Assembly: GCA_002747255.1 (NCBI GenBank)
Contig: PDUC01000004.1
Location: 1 to 35,251 of the forward strand
Origin: Acidobacteriota bacterium
Lineage (GTDB): Bacteria; Acidobacteriota; Holophagae; Acanthopleuribacterales; Acanthopleuribacteraceae
Direction of reading: 5' to 3'
DNA: 35,251 nt
The notes under the pieces were generated by a model. The model had not been told where the DNA came from and made no database searches. It worked only from the letters and a program-made list of their open reading frames with translations. The position numbers and the translations under genes were made by a program. Shown in pieces: positions 16,669 to 25,456 of this stretch. Numbering within the stretch: the stretch's first letter is position 1; each line of letters starts with the position of its first letter.

Positions 16669-18057
16669 ATGAGTCAGACACTGAAGTCGTTGGGGATCGG
16701 ACCGGAGGAAATAAGAAAATACGATCAACGAATCCCTCGCTACACCTCTTATCCGACAGCTCCTTTTTGGAAAGAGGAAATCAATGCTGCGGCGTGGTGT
16801 GAGCATCTGGAGCAGACGAGACGCCATCAAAAACCGCTCTCCATTTACGTTCACATCCCCTTTTGCGGGAAAAGGTGTTTTTTTTGCGGATGCAATGCCA
16901 TTGTCACCAGAAAGGCCGGCGTTGCGCAGGCCTATCTCGAGCTGGTAGCCCGTGAAATTGAAATGACTGCCCGGCTGATTGGTTCGTCCTCCATGGTACA
17001 GCTGCATTTAGGCGGCGGGACCCCCAGTTTCCTTTCAAGCGAGGAAATGAGTTACTTGATGAAATCCATTCAGGCCTATTTCAAACCTGGCCGGGACGCT
17101 GAACTGAGTATTGAGGTAGATCCAAGAACCGTGACCCCCGAAACCGTAGCGGCTCTGTACGAAGATCACGGATTCAATCGCATCAGTTTCGGTGTTCAGG
17201 ATTTCAATGCAGACGTGCAGGAGGCCATTGGACGCGAACAGACGCGTGACATTACATTTAAAAATGTTCAAGCGGCCAGGGAAGTGGGTTTTAACAGCGT
17301 CAATATCGATTTAATTTACGGTTTACCCCGTCAAACCGTGGAAAACTGGCGTAACACCATCAGAGACATCATCGATCTGAGACCGGATCGCATTGCCCTT
17401 TACAATTTTGCCTACTTACCCGACAAGCTCCGCAACCAGAAGTTCCTGGACGGATCTCTGCTGCCCTCTCCAGACACCAAGCTGGATATGTTCATTGAAA
17501 CCCACGATTGTTTAACGGAAAGAGATTGGGTATTCATCGGCATGGATCACTATGCCCTCAAAGAGGACAGCCTGAACATCGCTCAAAAGGAAGGAAGTTT
17601 GAGAAGAAACTTCATGGGTTACACCACCTTGAAAGGAACCGACCTGATTTCTTTCGGCGTTTCCTCCATCAGCGATTACCAAAGTGGATTTGGTCAAAAC
17701 GTCAAAAAGCTATCCACATACAAAAAAAGCATTCAAAATGGTGTCCTCCCCATCGAGAGAGGCCTCATCCTGAATCGCGAGGACCGCATACGACAGCACA
17801 TCATCGAGTCCCTGATGTGCAACGGTTTTTTGAGTTATCAACCCCCTTCCTTCATTCAACCATCGGAAATAATTGAGCGCGTGGAAGAAGTGAAAGCGGA
17901 ACTGAATGTACTGGAAGAAAATGGACTGATTGAATTTGAAGCGTGTGGATTGAGAGTTTCCGAAAAGGGCCGTGTCTTTCTCAGAAACATTGCCGTCCTG
18001 TTTGACAGCTACCTCAACCATTCCGGAAAAAGCCCTGTATTCTCCAGGGCGGTATAG
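16669..18057 (+). CDS. hemN: Oxygen-independent coproporphyrinogen III oxidase
   Basis: 462 residues from the ATG at 16669, preferred over 16648 because GGAGG lies 4 nt upstream. It is a radical-SAM enzyme that converts coproporphyrinogen III to protoporphyrinogen IX without oxygen. The iron-sulfur motif is C66-x3-C70-x2-C73 with the extra C75 (FCGKRCFFCGCN), and RYTSYPTAPFW precedes it. Both mark true HemN and not the chaperone HemW. GGGTPSFL, EVDPRTVTPE and FGVQDFN follow as SAM-binding and barrel motifs, and the HemN C-terminal domain is present. It heads the rightward operon, and hemH begins 10 nt after its stop. Confidence 0.97.
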   Translation: MSQTLKSLGIGPEEIRKYDQRIPRYTSYPTAPFWKEEINAAAWCEHLEQTRRHQKPLSIYVHIPFCGKRCFFCGCNAIVTRKAGVAQAYLELVAREIEMTARLIGSSSMVQLHLGGGTPSFLSSEEMSYLMKSIQAYFKPGRDAELSIEVDPRTVTPETVAALYEDHGFNRISFGVQDFNADVQEAIGREQTRDITFKNVQAAREVGFNSVNIDLIYGLPRQTVENWRNTIRDIIDLRPDRIALYNFAYLPDKLRNQKFLDGSLLPSPDTKLDMFIETHDCLTERDWVFIGMDHYALKEDSLNIAQKEGSLRRNFMGYTTLKGTDLISFGVSSISDYQSGFGQNVKKLSTYKKSIQNGVLPIERGLILNREDRIRQHIIESLMCNGFLSYQPPSFIQPSEIIERVEEVKAELNVLEENGLIEFEACGLRVSEKGRVFLRNIAVLFDSYLNHSGKSPVFSRAV

Positions 18058-18067
18058 AGGGCGTGCC

Positions 18068-19087
18068 TTGATTGATGTTATCTGTTTAGCCTACGGCGAG
18101 CCGCCTCAGCCTGATTTTCTGGCTCAATACCGGTATTCGCTGTCCATACTGAAACGCCTCACCAGCCAGGTTGCTTCCATCCCGGGATGGCTGTTGCCGC
18201 TGATATCGGCAACAAGAGCGAGAAAACGGTGCAAGCAGCAAAAGGAGCTGAACTATCAAACACCTCTTGAGAGTATTTCAAGGGCCTTCGTTAAACAACT
18301 GGAAAGTGTGTTAAGCAAAACCACCAAAGACCCGTACAGAGTCTCGCTGATTTACGAATTCCGAAAACCCTTTCTCATCAATCACCTCAAAAGCTGTGAA
18401 GAAAACCCTCCCGATCAAATCATTTTAGTGCCTCTCTACCTGGCCGACAGCACGTTCACATCCGGTCTCTCTAAAAAAGATGTCGCGCGATACAGGCTGC
18501 AAAATGCCAATGCCTCTAAAATTCCGCATCCGGTTCAGGTGCCGTTACCCGCCAGCGACGACCATTTCGCCCGAATTGTGAGCCGTCACATTCTGGCTGA
18601 AGCCCAAAAAAAGGGGTTTCTGCGAGAGGAACTCAAAAACGCGTCACTGGTGCTGGGAGCCCACGGCACGCTGGTTGAACCACCTGAAGGGCTCGATAAC
18701 GGGCTTGAACAAACAGAAAACCACATTCACCAGGTTAAAGCCGAGCTGGAGCCAGTCTTCAAGAGCATCCACTACGGCTGGCTCAACCACAAGAGAGGCG
18801 GAAAGTGGACGGAACCGGACATGGAAGACCTCAGCAGGGAGCTGGAACAGAAGGGAGAAAAGCTCATTTTCTACTACCCCATCGGTTTTGTGGCCGACAA
18901 CACGGAAACACAGCTTGAAGGTCCGCTTTGTTTTGCCTCCACACCTGTTTTCCACACACTTGACTGCCTTAACCTCAACCCGGAGTTTGTCGATTGGGTA
19001 GCCAGTCGTGTTTTGGAACAGGCAGGCTGCAAGAGTGAGCTGAAACAGACGGCAAAAGACCGTGATCAAGCGGGAGTGGTTTTATGA
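18068..19087 (+). CDS. hemH: Ferrochelatase
   Basis: 339 residues if translation begins at the TTG at 18068. That start lies 6 nt after AGAGGG and just past the hemN stop; any upstream start would overlap hemN heavily. Ferrochelatase inserts Fe2+ into protoporphyrin IX. The family histidine is H199 (LVLGAHGTL) and the glutamate E280 (IGFVADNTETQLE). Their 81-residue separation equals that of H183 and E264 in the Bacillus subtilis enzyme. The sequence is divergent: the usual SxHG-x-P is GAHGTL, and GFV-x-DH is GFVADN. No iron-sulfur cysteines are seen at the C-terminus. The gene overlaps hemY by 4 nt. Confidence 0.92.
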   Translation: MIDVICLAYGEPPQPDFLAQYRYSLSILKRLTSQVASIPGWLLPLISATRARKRCKQQKELNYQTPLESISRAFVKQLESVLSKTTKDPYRVSLIYEFRKPFLINHLKSCEENPPDQIILVPLYLADSTFTSGLSKKDVARYRLQNANASKIPHPVQVPLPASDDHFARIVSRHILAEAQKKGFLREELKNASLVLGAHGTLVEPPEGLDNGLEQTENHIHQVKAELEPVFKSIHYGWLNHKRGGKWTEPDMEDLSRELEQKGEKLIFYYPIGFVADNTETQLEGPLCFASTPVFHTLDCLNLNPEFVDWVASRVLEQAGCKSELKQTAKDRDQAGVVL

Positions 19088-20433
19088 AGCAACTCCTGGA
19101 TACCATCATCATTGGAGCCGGAATTTCGGGCCTGACCTTGGGTTATCGCCTCACAAAAGCGGGTCAGAACATCAGGATACTTGAAAAAAGCAGCTTTCCG
19201 GGCGGGAATATCCAATCCAAAAGAGTAGACGGATGGTTAATTGAAGAAGGTCCCAACTCCCTGTTGGTGAATCGGCAGCAAATACTGGATCTTTTCAATG
19301 AACTGGGCTTACAAGATGAAATGATCGAGGCCAGTCCCGTCTGCAAGAATCGCTTTATTCTGCGTGACGGAGCTCTTCACGCACTGCCCACTTCCCCATT
19401 TTCACTGATCAGTACCAAACTCTTTACGACAAAAGACAAGCTGCGGCTTTTCAAAGAGCCCTGGATCAAGCCGGTGGACTTTGAAGAAACCGTAGAGGAA
19501 TTTGTTATAAGAAGATTGGGAACCGGGTTCTATGAATACGCCATTGACCCGTTTGTTTCGGGCGTTTACGCGGGTGACCCCAGCAAGCTGTCGGCCAGGG
19601 CCGCAACCAAAAAGGTCTACCGGATTGAAGAAAAGCACGGCTCTTTGATACGCGGCGCACTGGCCATGGTAACCGGAATTGACCGCCCCGAAGGGCGTAT
19701 CAAAGGCAGGATGATTTCCTTTAAAAGCGGCATGCAAACACTGCCGAAACGCCTTGCCCAACACCTGGGTTCCAGCCTGGTATTCTCTCAGGAAGTTCAA
19801 GCGATTCAGCATGACGACAAACAAAAGATCTGGCATGCCCAGACCCATGCCGGATCATACAGCGCCAAAAACATCGTCCTGGCGACCCCTGCACCCATTG
19901 TGCAAAAACTGATGCACCCCTGGGGAGCGCCCCCGGATCTATCGGCAATTGCCTATGCTCCTCTGGCTGTTTGCCACCTGGGTTTCAAGAGAGAGGCCGT
20001 TCGGCATCCGCTCAACGGCTTTGGCTGTCTTGTTCCCAGAAAAGAAAAAGTCGGTCTGTTGGGTGTGCTCTTCTCCAGCACCATGTTCCCGGATCGAACA
20101 CCCGATCCCGACCGCGTTCTGTTTACCTGCTTTATCGGTGGAGCCACCTGCCCGCAACTGGTCAACTGGAGCGACTCGGACATTGTAGAAAAAGTCTCGC
20201 GGGACATTCAGAAGCTCCTGGGAACCAAAGGCGACCCCGTATTCCGCAACCTCTTCCGACATCATCAGTCCATCCCTCAATACACGCTGGGTCATCTTTC
20301 CAGAATGAGGAACATACAAAACAGCATGTGCAGGCACGAAGGCTTGAGTACCAGAGCCAATTGGCACGATGGCATTTCAGTAGCCGATTGTATTTTAAAC
20401 AGTATGTCTGCCACACAGGAGATTCAACCGTGA
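19084..20433 (+). CDS. hemY: Protoporphyrinogen oxidase, FAD-dependent HemY type
   Basis: 449 residues. It oxidises protoporphyrinogen IX to protoporphyrin IX. The Rossmann FAD motif IIIGAGISGLTLGYRL starts at residue 9, followed by ILEKSSFPGGNIQSKR and EEGPNSLL, a PPOX hallmark. FVSGVYAGDPSKLSARA (about 156-172) is the conserved substrate-domain motif. The C-terminal FAD-contact segment ends ...NWHDGISVADCILNSM. This oxygen-using enzyme type sits beside an oxygen-independent HemN. It overlaps hemH (4 nt, ATGA) and hemA (4 nt, GTGA). Confidence 0.96.
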   Translation: MKQLLDTIIIGAGISGLTLGYRLTKAGQNIRILEKSSFPGGNIQSKRVDGWLIEEGPNSLLVNRQQILDLFNELGLQDEMIEASPVCKNRFILRDGALHALPTSPFSLISTKLFTTKDKLRLFKEPWIKPVDFEETVEEFVIRRLGTGFYEYAIDPFVSGVYAGDPSKLSARAATKKVYRIEEKHGSLIRGALAMVTGIDRPEGRIKGRMISFKSGMQTLPKRLAQHLGSSLVFSQEVQAIQHDDKQKIWHAQTHAGSYSAKNIVLATPAPIVQKLMHPWGAPPDLSAIAYAPLAVCHLGFKREAVRHPLNGFGCLVPRKEKVGLLGVLFSSTMFPDRTPDPDRVLFTCFIGGATCPQLVNWSDSDIVEKVSRDIQKLLGTKGDPVFRNLFRHHQSIPQYTLGHLSRMRNIQNSMCRHEGLSTRANWHDGISVADCILNSMSATQEIQP

Positions 20434-21689
20434 TTTTGTCTCAATCTCAGGTTCAGAACAAGCTCAAAGAAGTACCCCTGATGGTGGTGGGCATTGACTT
20501 TCGCCTCGCCTCCTCTTCCCTGAGAGAAAAGCTGATCATGACAGCCGGGCAAAGAGAACAACTGTATCGTGACCTGAAAAAAATAGACTCCGGGGTGGAG
20601 TTCATGGCGCTGGAGACATGCAACCGGGTTGAATGGCTGGCAGCCACGGATGAACCGCGGTGGATGGGCGAAATTCTGAAAGCCCGCATCCTGAAAATGT
20701 GGAAAGACAAAAAGGTACCCAAGAGCAAAAGACCGGAACCGTTCGTATTCGAGGGTGAAGACGCCATTCGCCACATCTTTGACGTGGTCGTTGGAAAGGA
20801 ATCACTGGCAATGGGTGAAGCACAGATCGCCGGTCAGTTCCACCACAGCTGCAGAGAAGCAGACAGAGAAAAAACCACCGGCCCCATTTTAAAAAAGGTG
20901 GCGGCATCCGCCGGTCGCCTGGCGAAGGCAGGACACCGCACCGGTTTCCGGTCGAACCAGAAAATGGGCATCCATGGCCTGGTCACTCAATTCTTTAAAT
21001 TGAAGAAAAAGGACGCCGCGAACTATCAAATAATGGTTCTCGGCATGGGAAGTATCGGGAGAAAGACGGCCGATCTGCTGGAAGAAGACGAATCCATTCG
21101 TGTTCTGCGTTTCAACCGAACCATCCACCCCAAACAGAAGGGTAAATGGATTCCACTGCAGGAATTCCAGAACCACCTCTCCCAAAGCGATGCCATTGTC
21201 ATGGCGACAGCCTCGGGCGTTCCAGTCCTGAACACGGAAACCCTTCCCAAGGCACTCACAGCAAAGAAGATGACTATTTTGGATATCGGCATACCTCTCC
21301 AGGTTGACAAAGCACTGCAAAAAGCGTCCTGGGTTGACTACAACAACATCGACCAGCTTATGGATTTACCCGGTCGTCAGGAAAAGGAGCCCATTGGTCT
21401 GGCCGAGTTAAACGCGGAAATACAAATGGAAATGACCGCTTTCACCCGCTTCTGCGTTGAAAGAAAACGGGAAATGACATCCATCATTTCCAAGCTGCAT
21501 GAAAGACGACAGCAGATGATTCACCACCGCATTCCAGAAATGGTTGAAGCACACCTGGTCAACCTGGACAAACAGCAAAAAAAGCAGGTTCAGCACTTTA
21601 TGAAAAGTATTATCAATGATTACGCGCGAGATATTCACGGTACACTGATTGAGGCCATTGACGCGTATGGAGGCGTGAACTATGACTGA
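20430..21689 (+). CDS. hemA: Glutamyl-tRNA reductase
   Basis: 419 residues from the GTG at 20430, set by AGGAGA 7 nt upstream and the 4-nt overlap with hemY; the frame is open further upstream only by chance. It reduces glutamyl-tRNA to glutamate-1-semialdehyde using NADPH, the committed step of the C5 pathway. The nucleophile is C64 in ALETCNRVEWLA. VVGIDFRLASSSLREKL matches the N-terminal GxNHxTAP...RE motif in degenerate form. GKESLAMGEAQIAGQ replaces the usual GLxSxVxGExQIxGQ. The NADPH site is MVLGMGSIGRKTADLL. A long helical dimerisation tail ends the protein. It is divergent at the first motif (DFRLASSS for NHxTAPV). It overlaps hemC by 8 nt. Confidence 0.95.
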   Translation: MILSQSQVQNKLKEVPLMVVGIDFRLASSSLREKLIMTAGQREQLYRDLKKIDSGVEFMALETCNRVEWLAATDEPRWMGEILKARILKMWKDKKVPKSKRPEPFVFEGEDAIRHIFDVVVGKESLAMGEAQIAGQFHHSCREADREKTTGPILKKVAASAGRLAKAGHRTGFRSNQKMGIHGLVTQFFKLKKKDAANYQIMVLGMGSIGRKTADLLEEDESIRVLRFNRTIHPKQKGKWIPLQEFQNHLSQSDAIVMATASGVPVLNTETLPKALTAKKMTILDIGIPLQVDKALQKASWVDYNNIDQLMDLPGRQEKEPIGLAELNAEIQMEMTAFTRFCVERKREMTSIISKLHERRQQMIHHRIPEMVEAHLVNLDKQQKKQVQHFMKSIINDYARDIHGTLIEAIDAYGGVNYD

Positions 21690-22620
21690 AAGAACCATTG
21701 TCATTGGAACCCGGGGCAGTGACCTGGCACTGTGGCAGGCGCGGGAAGCAGCCAGGATGTTCACCAGAACATCGGAAGTGAAAATCATTAAAACTTCGGG
21801 CGATCGATTCCTGGATATCCCCCTGCAGGGCCGCGTGGACAAGGGCTTCTTCACCAAGGAAATTGAAGCGCAGCTGCTGGCAGGGGATATTGATGTTGCC
21901 GTGCATTCCCTGAAAGATCTGCCAACAGAAAACCCAAAAGGTCTCTCTCTAGGTGCCTATCTTCGGCGAGCTGCCTGCTCGGATCTGCTCCTCGTCCACC
22001 CCGACTGGCACGATCCCCAGGCACCTTTTTACCTGAAAAGCGGTTGTCAGGTCGGGGCCACCTCGCTTAGAAGACAATGCCTGCTCAAAACCTTTGCGCC
22101 GCACGTTGAGCCCGGCTTCCTGCGGGGCAACGTGCCCAATCGAATTGCTAAATGCGTCCAGGGACAGTACGGAGCCATTATTCTGGCAAGAGCAGGAGTT
22201 GAAAGACTGAACCTCGATCTCGATCCGCTTCGCGTGTACGAGCTGGATCCTAAAATCTGGCTGCCGGCACCGGGTCAGGGAGCCATCGCTATCCAGATTA
22301 GAGAAGATGATACCTCGATGGAGCAAGAAGCCGCATCGATCAACCACGAAACCACCGCCATGGCAATCAGCATCGAGAGAAACCTGCTGGCTGCCTACGA
22401 GGGCGGATGTCACACGGCTTTTGGATCGCTTGCCATAAAGTCCGGTTCCACCTGGACCGTTTTTGTCGGCATGGACAACGGGAAGGGCAAGTGGATTCAC
22501 GCCAAATTCACAGGTGACTACCCAGCCTGTTTCAACCTGAAACCCGAAGACCTGCATCATTTTGATCTGGCGGACGAACGTCAGAGCCAAAATTTACTGA
22601 AACCCCATGAAACACCCTAG
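21682..22620 (+). CDS. hemC: Porphobilinogen deaminase (hydroxymethylbilane synthase)
   Basis: 312 residues. It polymerises four porphobilinogens on a dipyrromethane cofactor. The cofactor cysteine is C243 (YEGGCHTAFGS) and the catalytic aspartate D79 (VAVHSLKDLP). GTRGSDLALWQAR (9-21), GFFTKEIEAQLL (55-66), VGATSLRRQ (124-132), RGNVPNRIAK (148-157) and LPAPGQGAIAIQ (194-205) are all in place. The last gene of the rightward heme operon, it completes the set A-L-B-C-D-E-N-Y-H. The start ATG at 21682 lies inside hemA (8-nt overlap). Confidence 0.98.
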   Translation: MTERTIVIGTRGSDLALWQAREAARMFTRTSEVKIIKTSGDRFLDIPLQGRVDKGFFTKEIEAQLLAGDIDVAVHSLKDLPTENPKGLSLGAYLRRAACSDLLLVHPDWHDPQAPFYLKSGCQVGATSLRRQCLLKTFAPHVEPGFLRGNVPNRIAKCVQGQYGAIILARAGVERLNLDLDPLRVYELDPKIWLPAPGQGAIAIQIREDDTSMEQEAASINHETTAMAISIERNLLAAYEGGCHTAFGSLAIKSGSTWTVFVGMDNGKGKWIHAKFTGDYPACFNLKPEDLHHFDLADERQSQNLLKPHETP

Positions 22621-22743
22621 CCATACCGCATATCCATTGGTCATAGTGACACTTGACCCTCGATACCCTTTCATCCGTGGATGGCTAAAGGCATGAAAAC
22701 AATCAATCAGAAAACTTGGGATTGACTTTTCCGGGAGACAAGC

Positions 22744-23169
22744 ATGAAACCAGAAGTAAAAGCCCACATTGCCATACTGGAAGATGAGGAGCTCATTCGC
22801 TCCATGATTCAAATCAACCTCGAAAACCGGGGATACGCTGTGGAACCTTTTTCATCAGGTGAAGACCTGATCAACCATCAAAACGCGGAGTTCTTTGATT
22901 TATACGTCCTCGATCTCATGCTGCCGGGATTATCCGGTAGAGAGGTGACAGAAAGGCTCAGAAAAGCCGGGGTGCACAACCCCATTATCATGGTAACGGC
23001 CAAGTCAGATGTGGATTCCTGTCTTAGAAATCTGTCACAGGGAGCGGATGACTATCTTATGAAACCCTTCGACATGGATGAACTGATTATGCGAATCGAG
23101 GTTCTTTTAAGACGAACGAGCACCCTGCAGTGTCCCGTGCTGAACCAGACTCGTCATGTCATTGTGTGA
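22744..23169 (+). CDS. Response-regulator receiver, apparently lacking its output domain
   Basis: 141 residues with GGGAGA upstream of the ATG. A complete CheY-like receiver: acidic pocket E13-D14 (ILEDEE), phospho-acceptor D57 (YVLDLMLPG), T85 (IIMVTAK), K107 (YLMKPFD). The final helix ELIMRIEVLLRRT is the OmpR/PhoB-subfamily alpha5 and linker, normally followed by a winged helix. Here the frame stops 16 residues later. The downstream 150 nt resembles a winged helix in broken frames (see findings). It is therefore either a stand-alone receiver or a truncated OmpR-type regulator. It follows hemC by 123 nt and may be in the heme transcript. No kinase gene is nearby. Confidence 0.85.
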   Translation: MKPEVKAHIAILEDEELIRSMIQINLENRGYAVEPFSSGEDLINHQNAEFFDLYVLDLMLPGLSGREVTERLRKAGVHNPIIMVTAKSDVDSCLRNLSQGADDYLMKPFDMDELIMRIEVLLRRTSTLQCPVLNQTRHVIV

Positions 23170-23499
23170 ATTTGAAGAGAGCGGTTTGATCAACAGTCCT
23201 ACAAAGGCAGGAAACCTGTAGCTTCCTGCTGGTACTGTATTTGAACAGGAGGAGAGCCTTTCCCCTGCGGCGCACATGAGAGCGTCTGTTCTATCAGGAA
23301 ACGGGTTCCCGGGCCATTCGGGAATCAAGGAAAGGCGGCTGGTTGTCTCTGTAGAGGCCTGATTGCGGCACACTGAATTCCAGGGGAAATGGCGGCCTTT
23401 TAAGCGGAAATAGAAGCCATGAGACGGCGGGAATCGAAGCGGCAGCACCTTCCAGTTCACTGCGGGCTTTTTAAAGTCATAAAAACACAGTAAATTTAA
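23170..23499 (+). pseudogene. Possible frame-broken winged-helix remnant after receiver
   Basis: There is no intact gene for 480 bases. Continuing in the receiver frame, 23179-23220 encodes ERFDQQSYKGRKPV after two stops. A second frame, 23220-23327, encodes SFLLVLYLNRRRAFPLRRT, one TGA, then ERLFYQETGSRAIRES. The spacing of hydrophobic residues (F/L-LL--L) and the RE-LL-like segment recall helices of an OmpR winged helix. A hairpin GCAGGAA/TTCCTGC lies at 23207-23229. The similarity is judged by eye and could be fortuitous. Confidence 0.25.
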
Positions 23500-23528
23500 T
23501 TGACCTTCATGCGCCGCTCATGTAAACT
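23500..23528 (+). promoter_or_regulatory. Promoter of rplM operon
   Basis: TTGACC (23500-23505), a 17-nt spacer and TAAACT (23523-23528) form a near-consensus sigma-70 promoter about 125 nt upstream of rplM. Transcription would begin near 23535. Confidence 0.65.
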
Positions 23529-23536
23529 TGTCAGCT

Positions 23537-23582
23537 CGTGCGGTTTCCTGCCGGACTGTGTCTGCAAACGGGGAAACCCACG
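23537..23582 (+). promoter_or_regulatory. Hairpin at the 5' end of the rplM leader RNA
   Basis: CGTG-c-GGTTTCC (23537-23548) pairs with GGAAACC-CACG (23572-23582), an 11-bp stem with one bulged C and a 23-nt loop. It starts within a few bases of the predicted transcription start. No T-run follows directly, so it is not a simple terminator. L13 operons elsewhere carry autoregulatory leaders, which makes an L13-binding structure plausible (inference). Confidence 0.45.
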
Positions 23583-23653
23583 AAACAGGCTTTTTTCCGG
23601 GTCATTCTGATCAGGCAAAAAAGTCAAAAATAGCAAAAACATAGGAGATAAGC

Positions 23654-24088
23654 ATGACCACTGTTTTTCCCCGCAAGGAAGACGTGAAGCGCAAATGGTA
23701 TGTAGTTGATGCAGCCGAGCTTCCCGTTGGGAGAGTGGCCGGCTTTGTTGCAAAGGTACTCATGGGTAAATACAACCCAAAGTACACGCCACACGTAGAC
23801 ATGGGAGACCATGTGATTGTGATTAATGCGGAACAAGCGACTTTCTCCGGTAATAAAATGACCAAAAAGGTTTACCGCACACACTCCGGCAGACCCGGTT
23901 CATTGAAAGAAATTACCGCCGAGAAGCTTTTCAAGCACAATCCAATCCGTCCCATGGAATTGGCAATTAGAGGCATGTTGCCCAAAACAAAGCTCGGTCG
24001 AGCCATGTACAAAAAGCTTCATGTGTACGCTGGCAGCGAACACACTCACGAAGCCCAGAAACCTGAACCCCTCGCGGTTCAATCATAA
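23654..24088 (+). CDS. rplM: Ribosomal protein L13 (uL13)
   Basis: 144 residues, the standard length. The family motifs are visible: KRKWYVVDAAELPVGRVAG at the N-terminus, GKYNPKYTPHVDMGDHVIVINA in the middle, KVYRTHSGRPGSLKE and PIRPMELAIRGMLPKTKLGR toward the end. It is an early-assembly protein of the 50S subunit. AGGAGA lies 6 nt before the ATG. It is the first gene of a ribosomal operon, with rpsI 12 nt downstream as in most bacteria. Confidence 0.99.
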   Translation: MTTVFPRKEDVKRKWYVVDAAELPVGRVAGFVAKVLMGKYNPKYTPHVDMGDHVIVINAEQATFSGNKMTKKVYRTHSGRPGSLKEITAEKLFKHNPIRPMELAIRGMLPKTKLGRAMYKKLHVYAGSEHTHEAQKPEPLAVQS

Positions 24089-24100
24089 GGGAGGAATGTC

Positions 24101-24493
24101 GTGTCCGATATTCAATACTACGGCACAGGACGCCGTAAAGCAAGTGTAGCCAGGGTTTTCATGAAGCCCGGAAATGGCAAGATCACTGTGAATAAAAAGT
24201 CCATCGATACGTATTTCTGTTCCGATTTGCTGAAGATGATCATCAGACAGCCCCTGACTTTAACTGAAACACAAGAAAAGTTCGACATTTATGTCACAGT
24301 TAAAGGCGGCGGCACTTCCGGTCAGGCTGGAGCAATTCGTCACGGAATCTCTCGTGCGCTGGTAGGCTTCAATCAGGAATTCAACAAGAAACTCCGTGAA
24401 GCTGGCTTTATCACTCGTGATGCACGCGTCAAAGAACGGAAGAAGCCCGGACAACCCGGTGCGCGTAAACGCTTCCAGTTCTCTAAACGTTAA
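24101..24493 (+). CDS. rpsI: Ribosomal protein S9 (uS9)
   Basis: 130 residues from a GTG at 24101 with GGGAGGA 7 nt upstream. [15 protein letters not shown] at the start, [19 protein letters not shown] in the middle and the basic tail [12 protein letters not shown] are diagnostic. The C-terminal arginine that reaches the P-site tRNA is the final residue as expected (KR). It is cotranscribed with rplM. Confidence 0.99.
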   Translation: MSDIQYYGTGRRKASVARVFMKPGNGKITVNKKSIDTYFCSDLLKMIIRQPLTLTETQEKFDIYVTVKGGGTSGQAGAIRHGISRALVGFNQEFNKKLREAGFITRDARVKERKKPGQPGARKRFQFSKR

Positions 24494-24526
24494 TCCAACT
24501 GTCTTGCTGTCAGCATCAAGTTACCT

Positions 24527-24547
24527 GCCGGATACATGTTTTCCGGC
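24527..24547 (+). promoter_or_regulatory. Small hairpin between rpsI and rpsB
   Basis: GCCGGA (24527-24532) pairs with TCCGGC (24542-24547) around a 9-nt loop, in the 109-nt spacer before rpsB. There is no T-run. It may be an RNA element controlling rpsB (S2 leaders are known in other bacteria) or a processing site. Confidence 0.3.
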
Positions 24548-24602
24548 GAGTAAAAGGGCAAGCTGATAGCACAGTGTAAAATGAAGAAGTAAGGATGGAA
24601 TA

Positions 24603-25403
24603 ATGGTTAATATTTCAATGAAAGAACTTCTTGAGGCTGGCGTTCACTTCGGTCACCAGAATCGCCGCTGGAACCCAAAAATGAAAAAGTACATTTTTGG
24701 CAGCAGAAACGGCATTTACATCATCGATTTGCAGAAAACGCTGAAGAAGTTCAAGGAAGCCTCTAATTACGTTACCGAAACCGTGCAAAAAGGCGGTAGC
24801 GTTTTATTTGTGGGCACAAAAAGGCAGGCCCAGGATGCCATTCAGGAAGAAGCCAAGCGTTGCGGTATGCACTATGTCAATACCCGCTGGTTGGGTGGCA
24901 CACTGACGAATTTTAAAACCATCAGACGCTCCATTGACAAGCTGAAGAAATACGAAGCAATGGAAACTGATGGAAGTTATGAAAAGTTTACCAAAAAAGA
25001 AATCGTCAACATCGAAAAGAAGAGAGATAAACTGCAAAGCGTTCTTGACGGTATCAAAGACATGGAAAGACTCCCTGATCTGGTTTTTGTCGTCGATCCC
25101 AAGAGAGAAAAAATCGCGGTAGCGGAAGCCAAAAAATTGGGAATCCCCATTCTGGCCATCGTCGATACCAACTGCGATCCAGATCCCATTGACTACATCA
25201 TTCCCGGCAATGACGATGCCATTCGAGCGGTGAAGCTGTTTTCCAATAAAATTGCCTCCTGTGTACTTGAAGGTATTGAATACCGAACGGCCGCTCAGGA
25301 AGAGGCATCTGAAATGGTGGAAGACCAGGAAATGGTTCCCGCGGAAGATGGCGGCAAGGGAGCTTACCACTTCGATCCAGAAGTAAAAAAAGCTAGAGCC
25401 TAA
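24603..25403 (+). CDS. rpsB: Ribosomal protein S2 (uS2)
   Basis: 266 residues. [20 protein letters not shown] is the S2 signature start. [34 protein letters not shown] and [19 protein letters not shown] are family core motifs, followed by [20 protein letters not shown]. The C-terminal acidic extension ([19 protein letters not shown]) is poorly conserved in the family. AAGGATG lies upstream of the ATG. It is the 30S protein that typically precedes tsf, as here. Confidence 0.99.
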   Translation: MVNISMKELLEAGVHFGHQNRRWNPKMKKYIFGSRNGIYIIDLQKTLKKFKEASNYVTETVQKGGSVLFVGTKRQAQDAIQEEAKRCGMHYVNTRWLGGTLTNFKTIRRSIDKLKKYEAMETDGSYEKFTKKEIVNIEKKRDKLQSVLDGIKDMERLPDLVFVVDPKREKIAVAEAKKLGIPILAIVDTNCDPDPIDYIIPGNDDAIRAVKLFSNKIASCVLEGIEYRTAAQEEASEMVEDQEMVPAEDGGKGAYHFDPEVKKARA

Positions 25404-25456
25404 TACCAAGTTAGCTCGAGAACCGCTATTGAAGTCATAAAACAAAGTCAATGATC

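Noticed and set aside
21949-22590. 213-codon minus-strand frame antisense to hemC
   Set aside because: hemC is full-length with all active-site residues; the antisense frame is a shadow.
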